Source: Xylogone sp. PMI_703 (lineage: Eukaryota; Ascomycota; Leotiomycetes). Taken from it: 64,000 bases of DNA. Every line of letters begins with the position of its first letter. Position 1 is the first letter of the stretch. A program made the translations under genes and the position numbers. Below are positions 34,012-45,374 of the stretch, one piece after another. The stretch covers positions 4,030,001 to 4,094,000 of the forward strand of contig JAJTUQ010000002.1 in the NCBI GenBank assembly GCA_021399445.1, given 5' to 3'. The notes beneath the pieces are model-generated. The model saw only the letters and a list, made by a program, of their open reading frames with translations. It made no database searches and had not been told where the DNA came from.

Positions 34012-35526
34012 TTAATCGAACACAAGCTTCTTCCCTTGGAACGTAGCTGTCTTCTCAGTCTGCTTCGCCTTCTTCGCAGCTTGCCACGAAGGATGTAGAG
34101 TTCCTACATCATCTCTCTTCCTGATATCACCTCCTGCCTTATCCCTAGGTTTAATGGTAACTGCATTCTCTCCAGTTGCAGTAGCAAAGTTCCTTCCTCG
34201 CCCGCCTTGTCTATCCCTAAAGTTAGCTCCCTTCCTGCCCTTCCAATCACTGCCACTACTACTCTTTGCTCCCCTTTTAGGATCCCACCCATCGTCTTTC
34301 TCCTTTCCTAATCCTTTTACAACGTGATTCGCCTTAGCACCATACTTTTTCTCCCAAATGGCTCGGCGGGCTTGTTGACCTTTCCTATTTTTGTGGACTG
34401 GTGCTGCGGTTGCCGGATCGTCTTCCAGATCGGAGGCGGATTCGGAGCCTGACCAATAACCTCCCATTAACGTAGGTAAGAATGTAGAGCCACCAATCGG
34501 TTTCGGCTCGGGCTGGGATCTAGATGGCCGGGATGTTTTGGCCTTGGCAGAGGAAGGTGGCGGAGATGGTGACCGAGATTGCGAGGAGGTAGATGAAGAG
34601 GATGAACCTGATAGGGATGGCGACGGTGATAATGATGGTGATAAAGATAATGACTGTCGTGGTTTATGCGCTGGGTGTGACTTTTTGTACGTTTCTTCGT
34701 CAAAGCTCTCCTCGTCTGATGAGCCGCCGAGTAGAGCATCCCATTTTGAGAGCTCCTCTTCCTCTAATTCACTCCCGTATTCTTCTTGATCATCTTCAGA
34801 TACGCTCTCAGACTCATCTTGATTATTAGATGCGTTATCCGCATCTTCTTCGTCATCAAAACCTTCCCATGGAAGCTCGTCCGCATCATCCAACCCTCCG
34901 GTATTCTCGTCTCTCCTGGTGTTAAGCTCGTTTCTTGTCCCATTAGCCAAAACCTCAGCTTGAGACTTCAAGGAGCCATCTTTCGTGCTCTCTTTCGGAT
35001 TTTGCTTCTTCATGCTCTTTTCTTCAGGTTTAGGGATTCCTAAAGCAACATACATCCCTCCAATCGTAAGCTTCATGACATCCTTAACATTCTTGATATT
35101 AAACATCCCACTGGTAACATTCCTCAATGCCGTAATATCTTCTTCCGACGCCCCATCTTCTTCAAGTTTCATATCTGCTCCGGTCATAACGTACCCAGGC
35201 AACAATTCCGATCCGACAAAACTCTTAATCTTTTTCAGTGTCTTGTAGAGGTGATTCTCAGCTACTTTCGCCAGATCCAGTCCTTTCAGGACGTTAATCT
35301 CAGTATTTATTCGTCTTATCTGCTCCGTTTCTCCAGCTGTAGTGGCTGCTTTGAGTCGCTTCCCTAACTTCTGCCTTTCGAAGCCTTTTGCTAGTTTGAG
35401 CGCTCGGTGGAGGTGTTTCTTGCCCTGCGCGAGTCTATCTTCGACATCTTTTTTTCGCATTTTAAGGACGCGATTGCCATTGTCTCCATTGGCGTCATCG
35501 TATGCGCTGCGCTTCCGTTTAGGCAT
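34012..35526 (-). CDS. BUD22: Ribosome biogenesis protein Bud22 (Bud22/SRFBP1 family)
   Basis: A single-exon protein of 504 residues from the Met at 35526. An in-frame Met at 35538 would add MHFI, but MPKRKRS is the more natural basic start. The N-terminal ~150 residues are helical and basic, with KKHLHRALKLAKGFERQKLGKR, an 'INVLKGLDLAKVAENHLYKTL' type segment and IKSFVGSELLPGYV. These match the Bud22 coiled-coil domain. The middle is an acidic, Ser-rich disordered part (about residues 215-330). The C-terminus carries the diagnostic LHPSWQAAKKAKQ ... FQGKKLVFD. Bud22 acts in the nucleolus in early processing of the 18S rRNA precursor (40S assembly). The gene starts 316 bases from the divergent SDR gene, so a bidirectional promoter is likely. 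Confidence 0.9.
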   Translation of the reverse strand: MPKRKRSAYDDANGDNGNRVLKMRKKDVEDRLAQGKKHLHRALKLAKGFERQKLGKRLKAATTAGETEQIRRINTEINVLKGLDLAKVAENHLYKTLKKIKSFVGSELLPGYVMTGADMKLEEDGASEEDITALRNVTSGMFNIKNVKDVMKLTIGGMYVALGIPKPEEKSMKKQNPKESTKDGSLKSQAEVLANGTRNELNTRRDENTGGLDDADELPWEGFDDEEDADNASNNQDESESVSEDDQEEYGSELEEEELSKWDALLGGSSDEESFDEETYKKSHPAHKPRQSLSLSPSLSPSPSLSGSSSSSTSSQSRSPSPPPSSAKAKTSRPSRSQPEPKPIGGSTFLPTLMGGYWSGSESASDLEDDPATAAPVHKNRKGQQARRAIWEKKYGAKANHVVKGLGKEKDDGWDPKRGAKSSSGSDWKGRKGANFRDRQGGRGRNFATATGENAVTIKPRDKAGGDIRKRDDVGTLHPSWQAAKKAKQTEKTATFQGKKLVFD

Positions 35527-35842
35527 AATGAAATGCAATGGAGATCCAGGCTTCTCCTTTTGCTTCCAGAGTTTCGCGTTGCAAAAGATTCAGCCTATTT
35601 CGATGGTTGGAACTACTTTTTTTCGCCGGGATTCCTACCGCTTTCCAAATATAGTAATAAGTACATATGTCTAGCTGGCAGAATTTGAATTAGAAGGTGG
35701 GGCAGTGCCCCTCTATGATGAGATAGGTGAATTGATTACCAAGGTTTCCTTTCCTTATCATGTGCCAATTGGGAGGCTTCCAACAGAATATCAGGAATTT
35801 ATCTAATTCTATACTGAACAATTATTTCCAACCTTCTCGACA
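35527..35842. other. Divergent promoter, bud22 / SDR gene
   Basis: A 316-base space between two start codons on opposite strands. No further gene; a shared promoter is inferred. Confidence 0.5.
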
Positions 35843-36872
35843 ATGGCGACCTCATCAATACAAGCAGCTAACCTCTTTAACGTGAATGGTCTTGTAGCTG
35901 TGATAACAGGAGGGGGAACTGGTTTGTCTCTACCTTTCTTCCTGCGCTCAGATCGTTCGAAATCTATAATATATTTATTATTACTAATACAATTTCAAGG
36001 GATCGGTCTTATGATGGCGCGCGCCTTGGCTCTTAATGGAGCTCATAAGGTATACATCATTGGCCGACGAAAACATATCCTAGAGGAAGCAGCAGCCTCT
36101 GTTTCGACAAAGAACATTATTCCTCTTCCAGGAGATGTCATGTCCCAAGAGGACATTGACATGATTGTAGACATTATTAAAAGAGAAACAGGCTATATTA
36201 ACGTCCTTATCGCAAACTCAGGAGTTCTAGGACCACAAGCAAAGCCTGCTATCCGCGATGCTTCAAGTATTGAAGAAGTCCAGAGAGCATTTCTAGCAGC
36301 AGGTTTTGATGACTATGCGGAGACATTCAAAGTCAATACCGTCGCTGTGTGGTATAACATTGTTGCATTCTTAGGATTGCTGGATGCCGGTAACAAAAAG
36401 GGTAACGTAGTGCAAAAGAGTCAAGTTATTGCGACAAGCAGTATCGGTGGCTTCAACAGGGCAACGCCCGGAGGATTCGCCTATGGTCAGAGTAAGGCTG
36501 CTACTACCCATATGATAAAGCAATTAGCAACAGGTCTTGTGCCATTTTCTATCAGATCAAATGTTATTGCCCCTGGATGTAAGTATAATATCTCTCATTT
36601 GTATTTGCATGCAGACTTCCTATTATCATGTCGTTATTCCGGACTGAAACTGATTCTGACATAATTATACAGTGTTCCCATCTGAGATGGCTTCAGGTAT
36701 AATCGGCGATGGTGCCATGCCAAAGGAGAAGATCCCTCTCGAAAGGGTTGGTACAGAAGAAGACATGGCTGGTGCCATCTTATTCCTAACAAGCAAGGCG
36801 GGTGCTTATCTGTCAGGGAATGTGTTGGTTATCGATGGTGGCAGGCTGAGCATATTCCCTAACAGTTATTGA
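35843..36872 (+). CDS. Short-chain dehydrogenase/reductase
   Basis: Three exons: 35843-35921, 36000-36578 and 36673-36872, with introns of 78 and 94 nt. The product is 285 residues, normal for a classical SDR. The first splice restores the nucleotide-binding motif TGGGTGIGLMMARAL. The sequence then shows GRR after beta strand 2 (the positive residues suggest NADP preference), a DV-like turn (LPGDVMSQEDID), IANSGVLG in place of NNAG, the catalytic Ser in ATSSIGGF, and the YxxxK motif as YGQSKAA. The second splice gives APGLFPSEMASG. The C-terminal LSGNVLVIDGG is the usual SDR ending. Substrate unknown; fungal proteins with this layout are often annotated as rhamnolipid-type or 3-oxoacyl reductases. 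Not clustered with other metabolic genes. Confidence 0.9.
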
Positions 36873-37755
36873 GTGTAACTCAATCAACTGAAATGGTAGT
36901 TGCGATAGAAATATTGTTCGGTTGGCTGCATATAGAGATACACATAGGTTCACCCTGGACTCTGTTCTCGCCGAATAACTGCAACCGCGGATAAATGATA
37001 CCTAATCCATATAAATGCCTGTAGTTCTCCGAACATGCAGTATATTTAGTCCGATGAGGAATGAAATAGATCGCAATATTGATGCAGTGAAACCTTAACA
37101 AATTAAAGAAAGAGGGATCTTTCCGCTGGGGTCTCTGAGCATTGATGTATAGCTAGAAGGTATGAAGCTCAAATTGGTTATATGTGGTGCATATGAGTGC
37201 ATAATTTTTCAGCTGGTGTTACTTGCTCGCGCAGTTGCCAATTAAAAGTGCAGAGTGTATGCTTCTTGTTCTTTGCAAACTGCCGATCAATGCGAGGTCG
37301 CGTCTCTCCTCCCAGTTGAAGCAGATGCTGGCTTGCTTTGGATACCTGGATTCATTACGGCCGGTTTTGCTTGACCTACTGTGACAAGGAGTCCATGCTG
37401 ATACCACTTAAGGTTCCGGAATAAACAATGTTGTCACGGAACGGTCAATCAGGCAATCAAATTGAACAGGTCATTTGAAGCCAACCAGAAGGCTGTATCA
37501 GCAAAGACCCGACAGTCTAAGTTTTATTATTCATTACGATGACACGACATGGTGTTATAATTGAGATTTGCTAAAAGCTGCAATCATTATGGAGGATAGC
37601 TACAGGTATTTATTCTTGTTCCCATAACCTCAGCAAATCTTTCCATACTAAATACTAAATATTGACTTAATGGCAGGATTTCCCTATGGAGTGACCGGCC
37701 TTGCTAGATGATGTTAGGTTGTCCATGACCCAGTACCCCGTGACTTCTAGGTTAC
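36873..37755. other. Convergent intergenic region
   Basis: AT-rich space between the SDR gene and the polyasparagine protein gene. No coding sequence or notable repeat seen. Confidence 0.5.
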
Positions 37756-39287
37756 CTACGCGGTTGCAGTCTGATTCGCACCGGCTCCGACTTTGTGTGG
37801 ACAGGAGACTTTGTCGCAGCATTGGTCGTCACCGTTAGCCCAAATGCAATTGTTCTCGCGGGCATGAATATCACATGGTACTTCCTGGACATCTATAACC
37901 TGACAAGCCTGCTTGTCTTCAGTCGTGAATGTCGACCCAACGACTGTACTTGGGCAGGTTGGACCAACCCCGGCGTCCAGTCCTCCAAGACAGTATTTCC
38001 CACATGGCCATTTGGTGATTGAGAACACACCTGCATTTGCATAATCGGCCGTTTTTGCAATGTGTTGCCCGTTTTTTGCATTGTCTAGCCACATGCCTGG
38101 GGCAGCACCGGTATTCGGCATGCCAGCAAGATCCTTGATACGGACACCATCTTCTGGATTCACCCACTCGCCAGGTTTGCAAGATGCATCTTTACAGAAG
38201 GTGAATTTACCGGCACGTTGATTACGGTCCTCAGGCCCGGGACCGTAATAATTAGGAACCTGTGCAACATTGTAACCCAAGAGATATCCGTTCTCAAAGC
38301 GAAAGGTGTAGCATTTGCCTGGAAGACAATGTTAGAAAAGGAGAAAAGAGCTCGATTCAAAAAAAGGAGAGTGAGTATACCGGTTACAAGGCCGGATGTG
38401 CAGACTTGGCACGAGCCATCTGCTACCTCATTTTGTCCTGCAGGACATACACATTTTCCGTTTACTAGGATCTTTCCATTGCGGCAGACTGAGATACCTC
38501 GACCTCCGTTATTGTTATTGTTGTTGTTATTGGAAGGACCCCCGGGATTGTTATTATTGTTGTTGTTATTGTTATTATTGTTATTGTTGTTATTGTTATT
38601 GTTGGCAGGACCTCCAGAGCCATTTCCTGGATTGTTGTTGTTGTTGTTATTATTATTGTTATTGTTAGAGCCACCAGAGCCAGATCCAGGGCCTCCGTTA
38701 TTGTTGTTGTTGTTGTTGTTGTTGTTATTATCAACAGCACCTCCAGGGCCACTTCCAGCGTTGTTGTTATTGTTGTTATTGTTGTTGTTATTGGAACCTC
38801 CAGAACCAAACCCAGGCCCAGCATTGTTGTTATTGTTGTTATTATTATTGTTGTTGTTATCAGTTAAGATTCGCTGGGAGCCTCCTTGGTTGGGTCCATC
38901 TACGCACATGTTCCCATTCCACACTTGCCCTGCAAGACAACAAGCATAGCCCGCATTAGAACTACCAGAACGTTCGTGATTCTCACCACAGCAGTCAAAA
39001 CCAATCTGCTCGCTTCCAGAAAGGTGTTGACCAGATAAGCAGCAACCAACGAACTGTTTGTCGGCAGAGTAAGATAGGTAACGACGAGTGTTGTCACACC
39101 TGAACAAAATGTCGAATGAGGAGCCAGGGGATGCTTTCATCCAGATACCACTGCCGTCAGGAAGCACATACTGGCTGGCCTCGTACTGCGCAACCTCGAC
39201 GGGGCCTTGGATATCTGGACGAAAATTTGCTAAGGCTTTCGGAAGTTGAAAACCTAGGGCGATGAGAGTGAAGAGCATCAGCTTCAT
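37756..39287 (-). CDS. Secreted cysteine-rich protein with polyasparagine tracts
   Basis: Two exons: 39287-38381 and 38318-37756, with a 62-nt intron (TCTAAC branch point). The product is 489 residues. A signal peptide (MKLMLFTLIALGFQLPKALA) begins it. An N-terminal domain of ~120 residues holds at least nine Cys in clusters such as VGCCLSGQHLSG, FDCCGENHERSG and YACCLAGQVWNGNMC. Residues 144-260 consist of six Asn runs of about 8-19 residues separated by Gly/Pro/Ser-rich spacers (for example AGPGFGSGGS). A short Cys module follows (VCRNGKILVNGKCVCPAG), EGF-like in spacing. The splice restores TGKCYTFRFENG. The C-terminal ~165 residues are rich in Cys, Gly and Trp and end with QCCDKVSCPHKVGAG. 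I recognise no enzyme. A cell-wall or matrix protein or adhesin is inferred from architecture. The Asn codons mix AAC and AAT. Confidence 0.8.
38508..38858 (-). repeat. Coding polyasparagine repeat array
   Basis: Six runs of Asn codons (GTT/ATT triplets on the plus strand) with short Gly-rich spacers, inside the first exon of the secreted cysteine-rich protein. AAC and AAT alternate irregularly, so this is not a clean trinucleotide microsatellite. Copy number may still vary between strains. Confidence 0.85.
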
Positions 39288-42200
39288 GATGATGGATTAT
39301 GCTCTGAATCTTTAACAGGGTCCTGAAAAACTGGGATTAATTTCTTGAGAGTAGATGACTTGAAAATGGATTGGATTGAATTGAGTTCAATTGAAATTCT
39401 GTGACAATGAATACTCTAGATATATCACAGTACAGAGAGCGGCGCCACCTACGACTTCATGAGAGCTGAAAAACGTTACACGAGCGGCTACACACAATAC
39501 AATATAGATACAGAGAGAGGGGTCGCATACAGTCCGGGCAGAGCTGAAATGCACAAATAATCACGCCGAATGCATCTTAAATGAACCTCTGTGAACTGAT
39601 ATCAGGGGTTTCCTCCAGTTATATGGCTTTTCGCCAAACTGCGAACATTATAAAATGTGTACTTCATGCCGATCCTCCCATCACAGACATACCACGTTGA
39701 GCTAGAACACCAGTACCATAGGGCAGGTTTCACCGGAATGTAACGAAGATAGTCGTATAACTTTATATATGCAATCTCCTCATCTGATCTATACCTGCTG
39801 AAAACCATTGCCATAACCAATAGATGAAGGATATTGTTCCAGACAGAGGCAAGCTGAGTGACGAGGGTGTATGAATGAATGATCGGATACATGCATAATA
39901 AAATTGAGAGAATCATGTGAGTACTCAACGCCGAGGCTTGGCTATGAAATACTTCACAGCCAGTATGGGAACCATTAAGGGTGGGAAGACCTCAGGTAAG
40001 TAAAGGGCGAAGTAGGTGAGGTAACTACTTGACTCCTTGTTTCACAACGATCTACAACTCAAATGAGATATATACGAGGAAACCAATTGAAGCAATTGGT
40101 ATAACGAGCATAACTTGCTTGACCCCTGAAGGCTCCTTCGAGGTTCATCCCGTGATATGTAGACCCCTGAGCTTGATGCCTTCTGAATCACTTGAATGTC
40201 TTTAAGTCATTATCACATGGTAATGAGTTGAAGCAAGCCTTTAGTAGTTTGGTAAAGAATGTATGGGAATAGCTATCATGGATTCCTCTTTCCAAGATTG
40301 AAGGGGTCCTCCACACATCAAGCAGCTCAGGAGGTCGAGACAAAAATCAGCCGATAATAATTATATTGTTAGAATCTTGAATTTCTATATTATGAAACGG
40401 GACCCAGATTCTTGAGAGAGCCTCTACAGCACTACTAATATTGATTTCTGATTTCATGACTATTATGAAAGAGTTATACACTTGTAAGATCGAACTATGT
40501 GGTTGCCAGGTAAGGTATGATTGGCCAGGGCCCGCAACTGCAATGCAGCAGAGATAGCCAACCAGAATAGAGACTTAAGAACTAAGTAGATGCGGCTTAC
40601 AGTTGCCTGCTCGCATAGACTACGATATGATCACGAACAATCGTAGTTGCACGTGTTACGGAATGAGGGTTCTTAAATCCATCTACCCTCCAGGCAATAC
40701 AAGCCATTCTCGTTCACAGATATCGTAGAAAGGGTCCACGGTAAGTTCTCGTGGGTCTGAATTTCGAGTCTTTTCCCATCCGTACTATTTCGATGAAATG
40801 TACAATACCGGAGCACACCAGGTGTGAAAGTGGACCAATTCTGATCCAGACACACCATAATATCAATTTGAATTTCAATGAGCTGTTAACAAGAGATCAA
40901 GTAGTTTCCGGACGCGACTCACCAAAGAGATCCTTTCCAAACTAAGTCACATGGCTGTATCTTTGTAGAGCTATGGCATCCGGGAGTAGACGGATGATGA
41001 GATAGTAATGGTATCACTGCAATAGCTCAGATATAGGGGTCACAGATGAGACGTGGATTACTATCTGAGCATGGAATATCATCTTCAGAAATTGATACCG
41101 GCCACATTATCCGGCGGCCTGACTGCTTTATCTCCCCCTTAGCCATTTGGGAGGAGAATCTATCTACTTTTCACTCCTAAAGATAGGATGATAGCGAAAG
41201 AGCACTGCCACGATATCATCAGCCTTCGGATGCAGCATCCGACACTGAGGAAGCTGCCTTTATATGACGCAAAAAATCTCCTGGAGGCTCGTCATCGAAG
41301 TCCAATGACGTATAGTGTCTCTCTTTACTTCATACCCATGCTGTTGGCAATCAAATCACCGGAGGTCAGTAAGGGCCGATTTTCGACTTAGCTGCTCTGC
41401 TGCATGAGATAGATTGGAGTTATCGGGACTATTTCTGCAATGGCAAAAATTCGGGTATTTTCAGCATCTAGGACAAACAAGCCTCCAGTCCTGTGCACTT
41501 GGATATACTCTCTGCCCTAATTCTCGGTATGATATTCTAAGCGGCCCGTTTTATCCCCTGAAATGGTGGGTATCACTCTATTTTCTGACCAACAAAAGCT
41601 CTCATCCAGGCACCAGAATTGGCATCGTCAAATCTAGGGTTCTTGGCGCATCTCAAAATAAATGATCTTTCCAGTGAGAGCTTGTTAGTCGTTGTATGAG
41701 CCTGTCGCAATTACTGACCGAGATAAAGATCAGATAGCCTCAATTGAATCCTTGTTATTCTCAGATCCAACCTTGCTCGTAAAAAAGAATGCCCGAAGAC
41801 AGGACATCCAGTTTTCTCTCAAGACATGTCGCCTCTCGGAAATCGATGCTAGTTTGCCTCTTGCCTCAGCTGAGACTGGACTACCTGCAGTGACTTCTGA
41901 TGCTATGCGAGTCTAGCCTCGGGTGAGAATCATATGATAAGCCCAATCCTTTAGTTCACTAAGCTCCAAGTATGGTACACCCAGTAATAAGAAAGAAAAG
42001 ACTAAGTAGATCCAGGAATACCCAAAGGGGTATCCGATAGGGAGCGTCACAGGGCGGCCAGGGTCACGTAGCATTGGGAAAAAATGGGAAAGATAAGTGC
42101 CATGGGCCTGACCGACAACGCAGATTGGCGGTCCCTGTGCGAAATAGATGAAGCATATACAGAATGCTCCGCAGTGTTTTTCCGAAGCGACGAGCCTAGC

Positions 42201-43591
42201 AAGGTTCAGGGTCAGCACTCTAGAGTACACAGCATGTACATAGCGGCTGGCCGGACCGTACCTGCTTGAAGCCGAGGAAGCTAGACTTGGTCGAAAGAGG
42301 ATTTTATGGGTTGTTGATCGGCACGCGGAGAGTGTGGAGATGGGGACGGGGAGTTTTCTGTGGGGATGGCATCAACTGTGGTGAGATAAGTCATGACTCG
42401 CAGTAGATAGGAACCACATTGGCATTGATGCGAAGTAACTGTACAATCAGTTACTCGTGCTCAGAGTACGGTTGAATGCTCAACTGTCGACACGTCGTAC
42501 ACACTCAATGAAGCAAATCCGGCGGCTGTCGAAAATGCAGGCAAATATGACAGAGCAGGCGGCTAGAAAGATGGGCGTTTATGGTAAAGGCTGGTATAAT
42601 GGAGGAATCGTCTGGCCCGTTTGGGGTACCCCTCAATTCAGGCTGTTTGATGTAGACGTGAGGATCCATTCTTAAGTACCGTCTCGTCTGTGCCGCCTGA
42701 CGAACCACGGCAGATGGAACTAGTTTTCCCCGCACAGCCGTTAAGTTTTTCCGGGGAGAGGGAAGTGGCGCTCGTGCCGCCCGTCAAGTCTGGGGAAACG
42801 GGGCGCGGAAGCGACGCCCTCATCAGACGTTCCAGGCGAGGTGATGAACGAATCGATTCTGATATCTTACTTAACATACTCGGAGATATATGTTTCAACG
42901 GGCTGTTTTGGCCATAAATCACGGGATCTGTGCGAGGTAGACCGTGATAAACTTCTCGAGTGGTGTTTGTGGGCCAGGTGGTGTATGTACCGCGCCATTT
43001 GCCAGATGAATCCGAAGCGCTTGTGCGGAAGAACCTCTTTTCCAGAGGCAAAATGCCGAGTCGAGACGCCCAAACCTGGAATTGCCTGGGCTGCTGGGTC
43101 TCATGTCTCTTCAAATGAGGGTTGAATGTTCCTGTTCTCATCAGCCTGAATTAATATAAAGATATATTAACTGAGGTGGATCTAGCTTCATTACAGCAAA
43201 GTAGCCGAGATGGCCCAATGGACGTGCCGCTCCAGGAGCCTATCATGTAGGAACACTTGCTGGATCTATTTGAAACTACCGAGCTATGCTGCAGACCCTG
43301 GCCACTGGAGCTCATAGAGGTACCTGTGTAGCCTTGCTCACATGCTCCTTATCTCTTGCGGCTTTTCTGAATACACTTCCGAATAGCTATTCCTGCTCCA
43401 AAAAAATTCTCTTGGCATTGAGGTTGATCTGCTGAACTAGAGAAGTGTGATACGGCTCATCCGCGAAGCCCCGTCTTAACCAGCTGCACCTGGATAGAGC
43501 TTGGCTTGCTATGCCTCCTGCTTCTCCGACGGCTCTCTCCCCGTCTTCCCATACAAGGCGATTCGCCTTGAGCTGGTGTAGCATTGAAGAT
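39288..43591. other. Long gene-poor region
   Basis: About 4.3 kb with no supported gene. Open frames are short and interrupted on both strands. The longest (42638-43141, minus strand, 167 codons) has no recognisable domain and opposes the cbh1 promoter. One minus-strand frame (41913-42230) has hydrophobic stretches but no family resemblance. No terminal repeats or transposase motifs were found. A degraded mobile element cannot be excluded by eye. Confidence 0.4.
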
Positions 43592-43633
43592 GGCTAATTG
43601 AGCTCTTTGGAGCTCCAAGGAGGTCCATATAAG
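43592..43633 (+). promoter_or_regulatory. Core promoter of cellobiohydrolase I: GGCTAA site, palindrome and TATA box
   Basis: GGCTAA at 43592-43597 fits the binding consensus of the fungal (hemi)cellulase activator XlnR/Xyr1. A perfect 12-bp palindrome TTGGAGCTCCAA follows at 43607-43618. A TATAAG box at 43628-43633 lies 70 bases before the start codon. The order activator site, dyad, TATA fits a strongly inducible cellulase promoter. The palindrome's binding protein is unknown. Confidence 0.6.
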
Positions 43634-43702
43634 GACACAGGACCACCCGCCGAAAACTCATCACCATCCTCTACAAACAGCAACAGCACTCTTTCAGTCA
43701 AA

Positions 43703-45374
43703 ATGCTTTCTGCTGCTCTTGCTCTTTCTTCCCTCTTCGTGGCCTCCCGCGCCCAGCAGGTTGGCACCAACACGCCTGAGACCCATCCTCCTTTGACTGT
43801 AAGCCAGTGTACCTCCAGCGGATGCACCACCTCTCAACAGTCAATTGTCCTCGACGCGAACTGGAGATGGCTCCACACCACCACTGGATACGACAATTGC
43901 TACTCCGGTAACACATGGAATGCGACTCTCTGCCCAGATGGAGCTACTTGCGCCCAGAACTGTGCTTTGGACGGAGCTGATTACACTGGCACATACGGCA
44001 TCACCGCGACTGGCAATTCTTTGAAACTCAACTTCGTCACCCACAATTCTCAACAAAATACAGACAATGTTGGTTCTCGAACCTACTTGATGGCAGCTGG
44101 TAGCACCACTCAATACCAGATGCTCAAGCTTCTTGGCCAGGAGTTTACATTCGACGTCGATGTTTCTAACCTGCCATGTGGTCTCAATGGTGCTCTTTAC
44201 TTCGCTGAAATGGATGCTGATGGAGGTCTGTCCAAGTACCCAACCAACAAGGCTGGTGCAAAGTATGGAACTGGATACTGCGATGCACAGTGTCCTCAGG
44301 ATATCAAGTTCATCAATGGTGAAGTAAGTTACCACAGTTTCCTTCAATATGGTATTGGTCACTAACCTCGCCTCCGTCTAGGCCAACTCCGTCGGTTGGA
44401 GTCCATCAAGCGGCGATCCAAACGCTGGTACAGGTCAATACGGATCTTGCTGTACTGAGATGGATATCTGGGAGGCAAACAAGATGGCCGCCGCCTACAC
44501 ACCACATCCTTGTTCCGTCGATGGCCAGACTCGCTGCAGTGGAACTGACTGCGGTATTAACGCAAGATATGAGTCTCTTTGCGATGCTGACGGATGTGAT
44601 TTCAACTCTTACCGCATGGGTAACACCACTTTCTATGGTGCCGGTCTGACCGTCGACACCAGCAAGCCTTTCACCGTCGTCACTCAATTCATCACTAACG
44701 ACGGTACAACCACTGGTACCTTGAGCGAGATTAAGAGATTCTACGTGCAAAACGGCAAAGTCATCCCCAACTCCAACTCAGATGTTGCTGGTGTCACCGG
44801 AAACTCCATCTCAGACAGTTTCTGCGCCGCTCAGAAGACTGCCTTTGGTGATACCAACGAATTTGCAGCCAAGGGAGGTTTGGCTACCCTTGGTGCTGCT
44901 CTCAAGAAGGGAATGGTCTTGGTCATGTCCATTTGGGATGACCACGCAGTAAACATGCTGTGGCTCGATGCTCCTTACCCACCAGACAAGCCAGCAAGCG
45001 ACCCTGGAGTCTCTCGTGGCGCCTGCTCTCCAGACTCTGGTGCCCCAACTGATGTCGAGAAGAACAGCCCAGGTGCTTCCGTGACCTACTCCAACATCAA
45101 ATGGGGACCCATCAACTCCACTTTCACCGGCACTCTCGTTGGAGGTGGCGGTAACGGCGGCTCTAGCTCCTCTACTTCCCGCATCTCCACCACTCGTGTC
45201 TCTACTACCACCAGAGCTAGCACCACCACCACCCGTGTCACTACCACTACCGCGGCAGGAGGTTCCGTTCCAAAATGGGGACAATGCGGTGGCCAAGGCT
45301 GGACTGGAGGAACCGTCTGTGCCTCTGGATCAACCTGCACATACTCCAACCCATACTACTCCCAGTGCTTGTAG
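43703..45374 (+). CDS. cbh1: Cellobiohydrolase I, GH7 with C-terminal CBM1
   Basis: Two exons: 43703-44323 and 44382-45374, with a 58-nt intron. The precursor is 537 residues. The signal peptide [17 protein letters not shown] ends before QQVGT, the usual mature start of GH7 enzymes. The GH7 catalytic centre is EMDIWEAN (precursor Glu233, Asp235 and Glu238; nucleophile, helper and acid/base). The many paired Cys and the Trp platform residues ([24 protein letters not shown]) are present. The length favours the tunnel-forming cellobiohydrolase form over endoglucanase. A Ser/Thr/Arg linker ([20 protein letters not shown]) leads to a complete CBM1 ([18 protein letters not shown] ... YYSQCL). It cleaves cellobiose from reducing ends of cellulose outside the cell. 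The ATG at 43703 is used rather than an upstream in-frame Met because it opens the signal peptide and lies just after the TATA box. Confidence 0.97.

Noticed and set aside
38218..38949. 243-codon plus-strand frame full of Leu
   Set aside because: It is the antisense shadow of the polyasparagine array. The minus-strand gene has a signal peptide, a consensus intron and cysteine domains, which this frame lacks.
42638..43141. 167-codon minus-strand frame opposite the cbh1 promoter region
   Set aside because: Rich in Ser, Arg, Thr and Pro with no domain or hydrophobic core, and several other frames are open in the same place. Not enough to call a gene.
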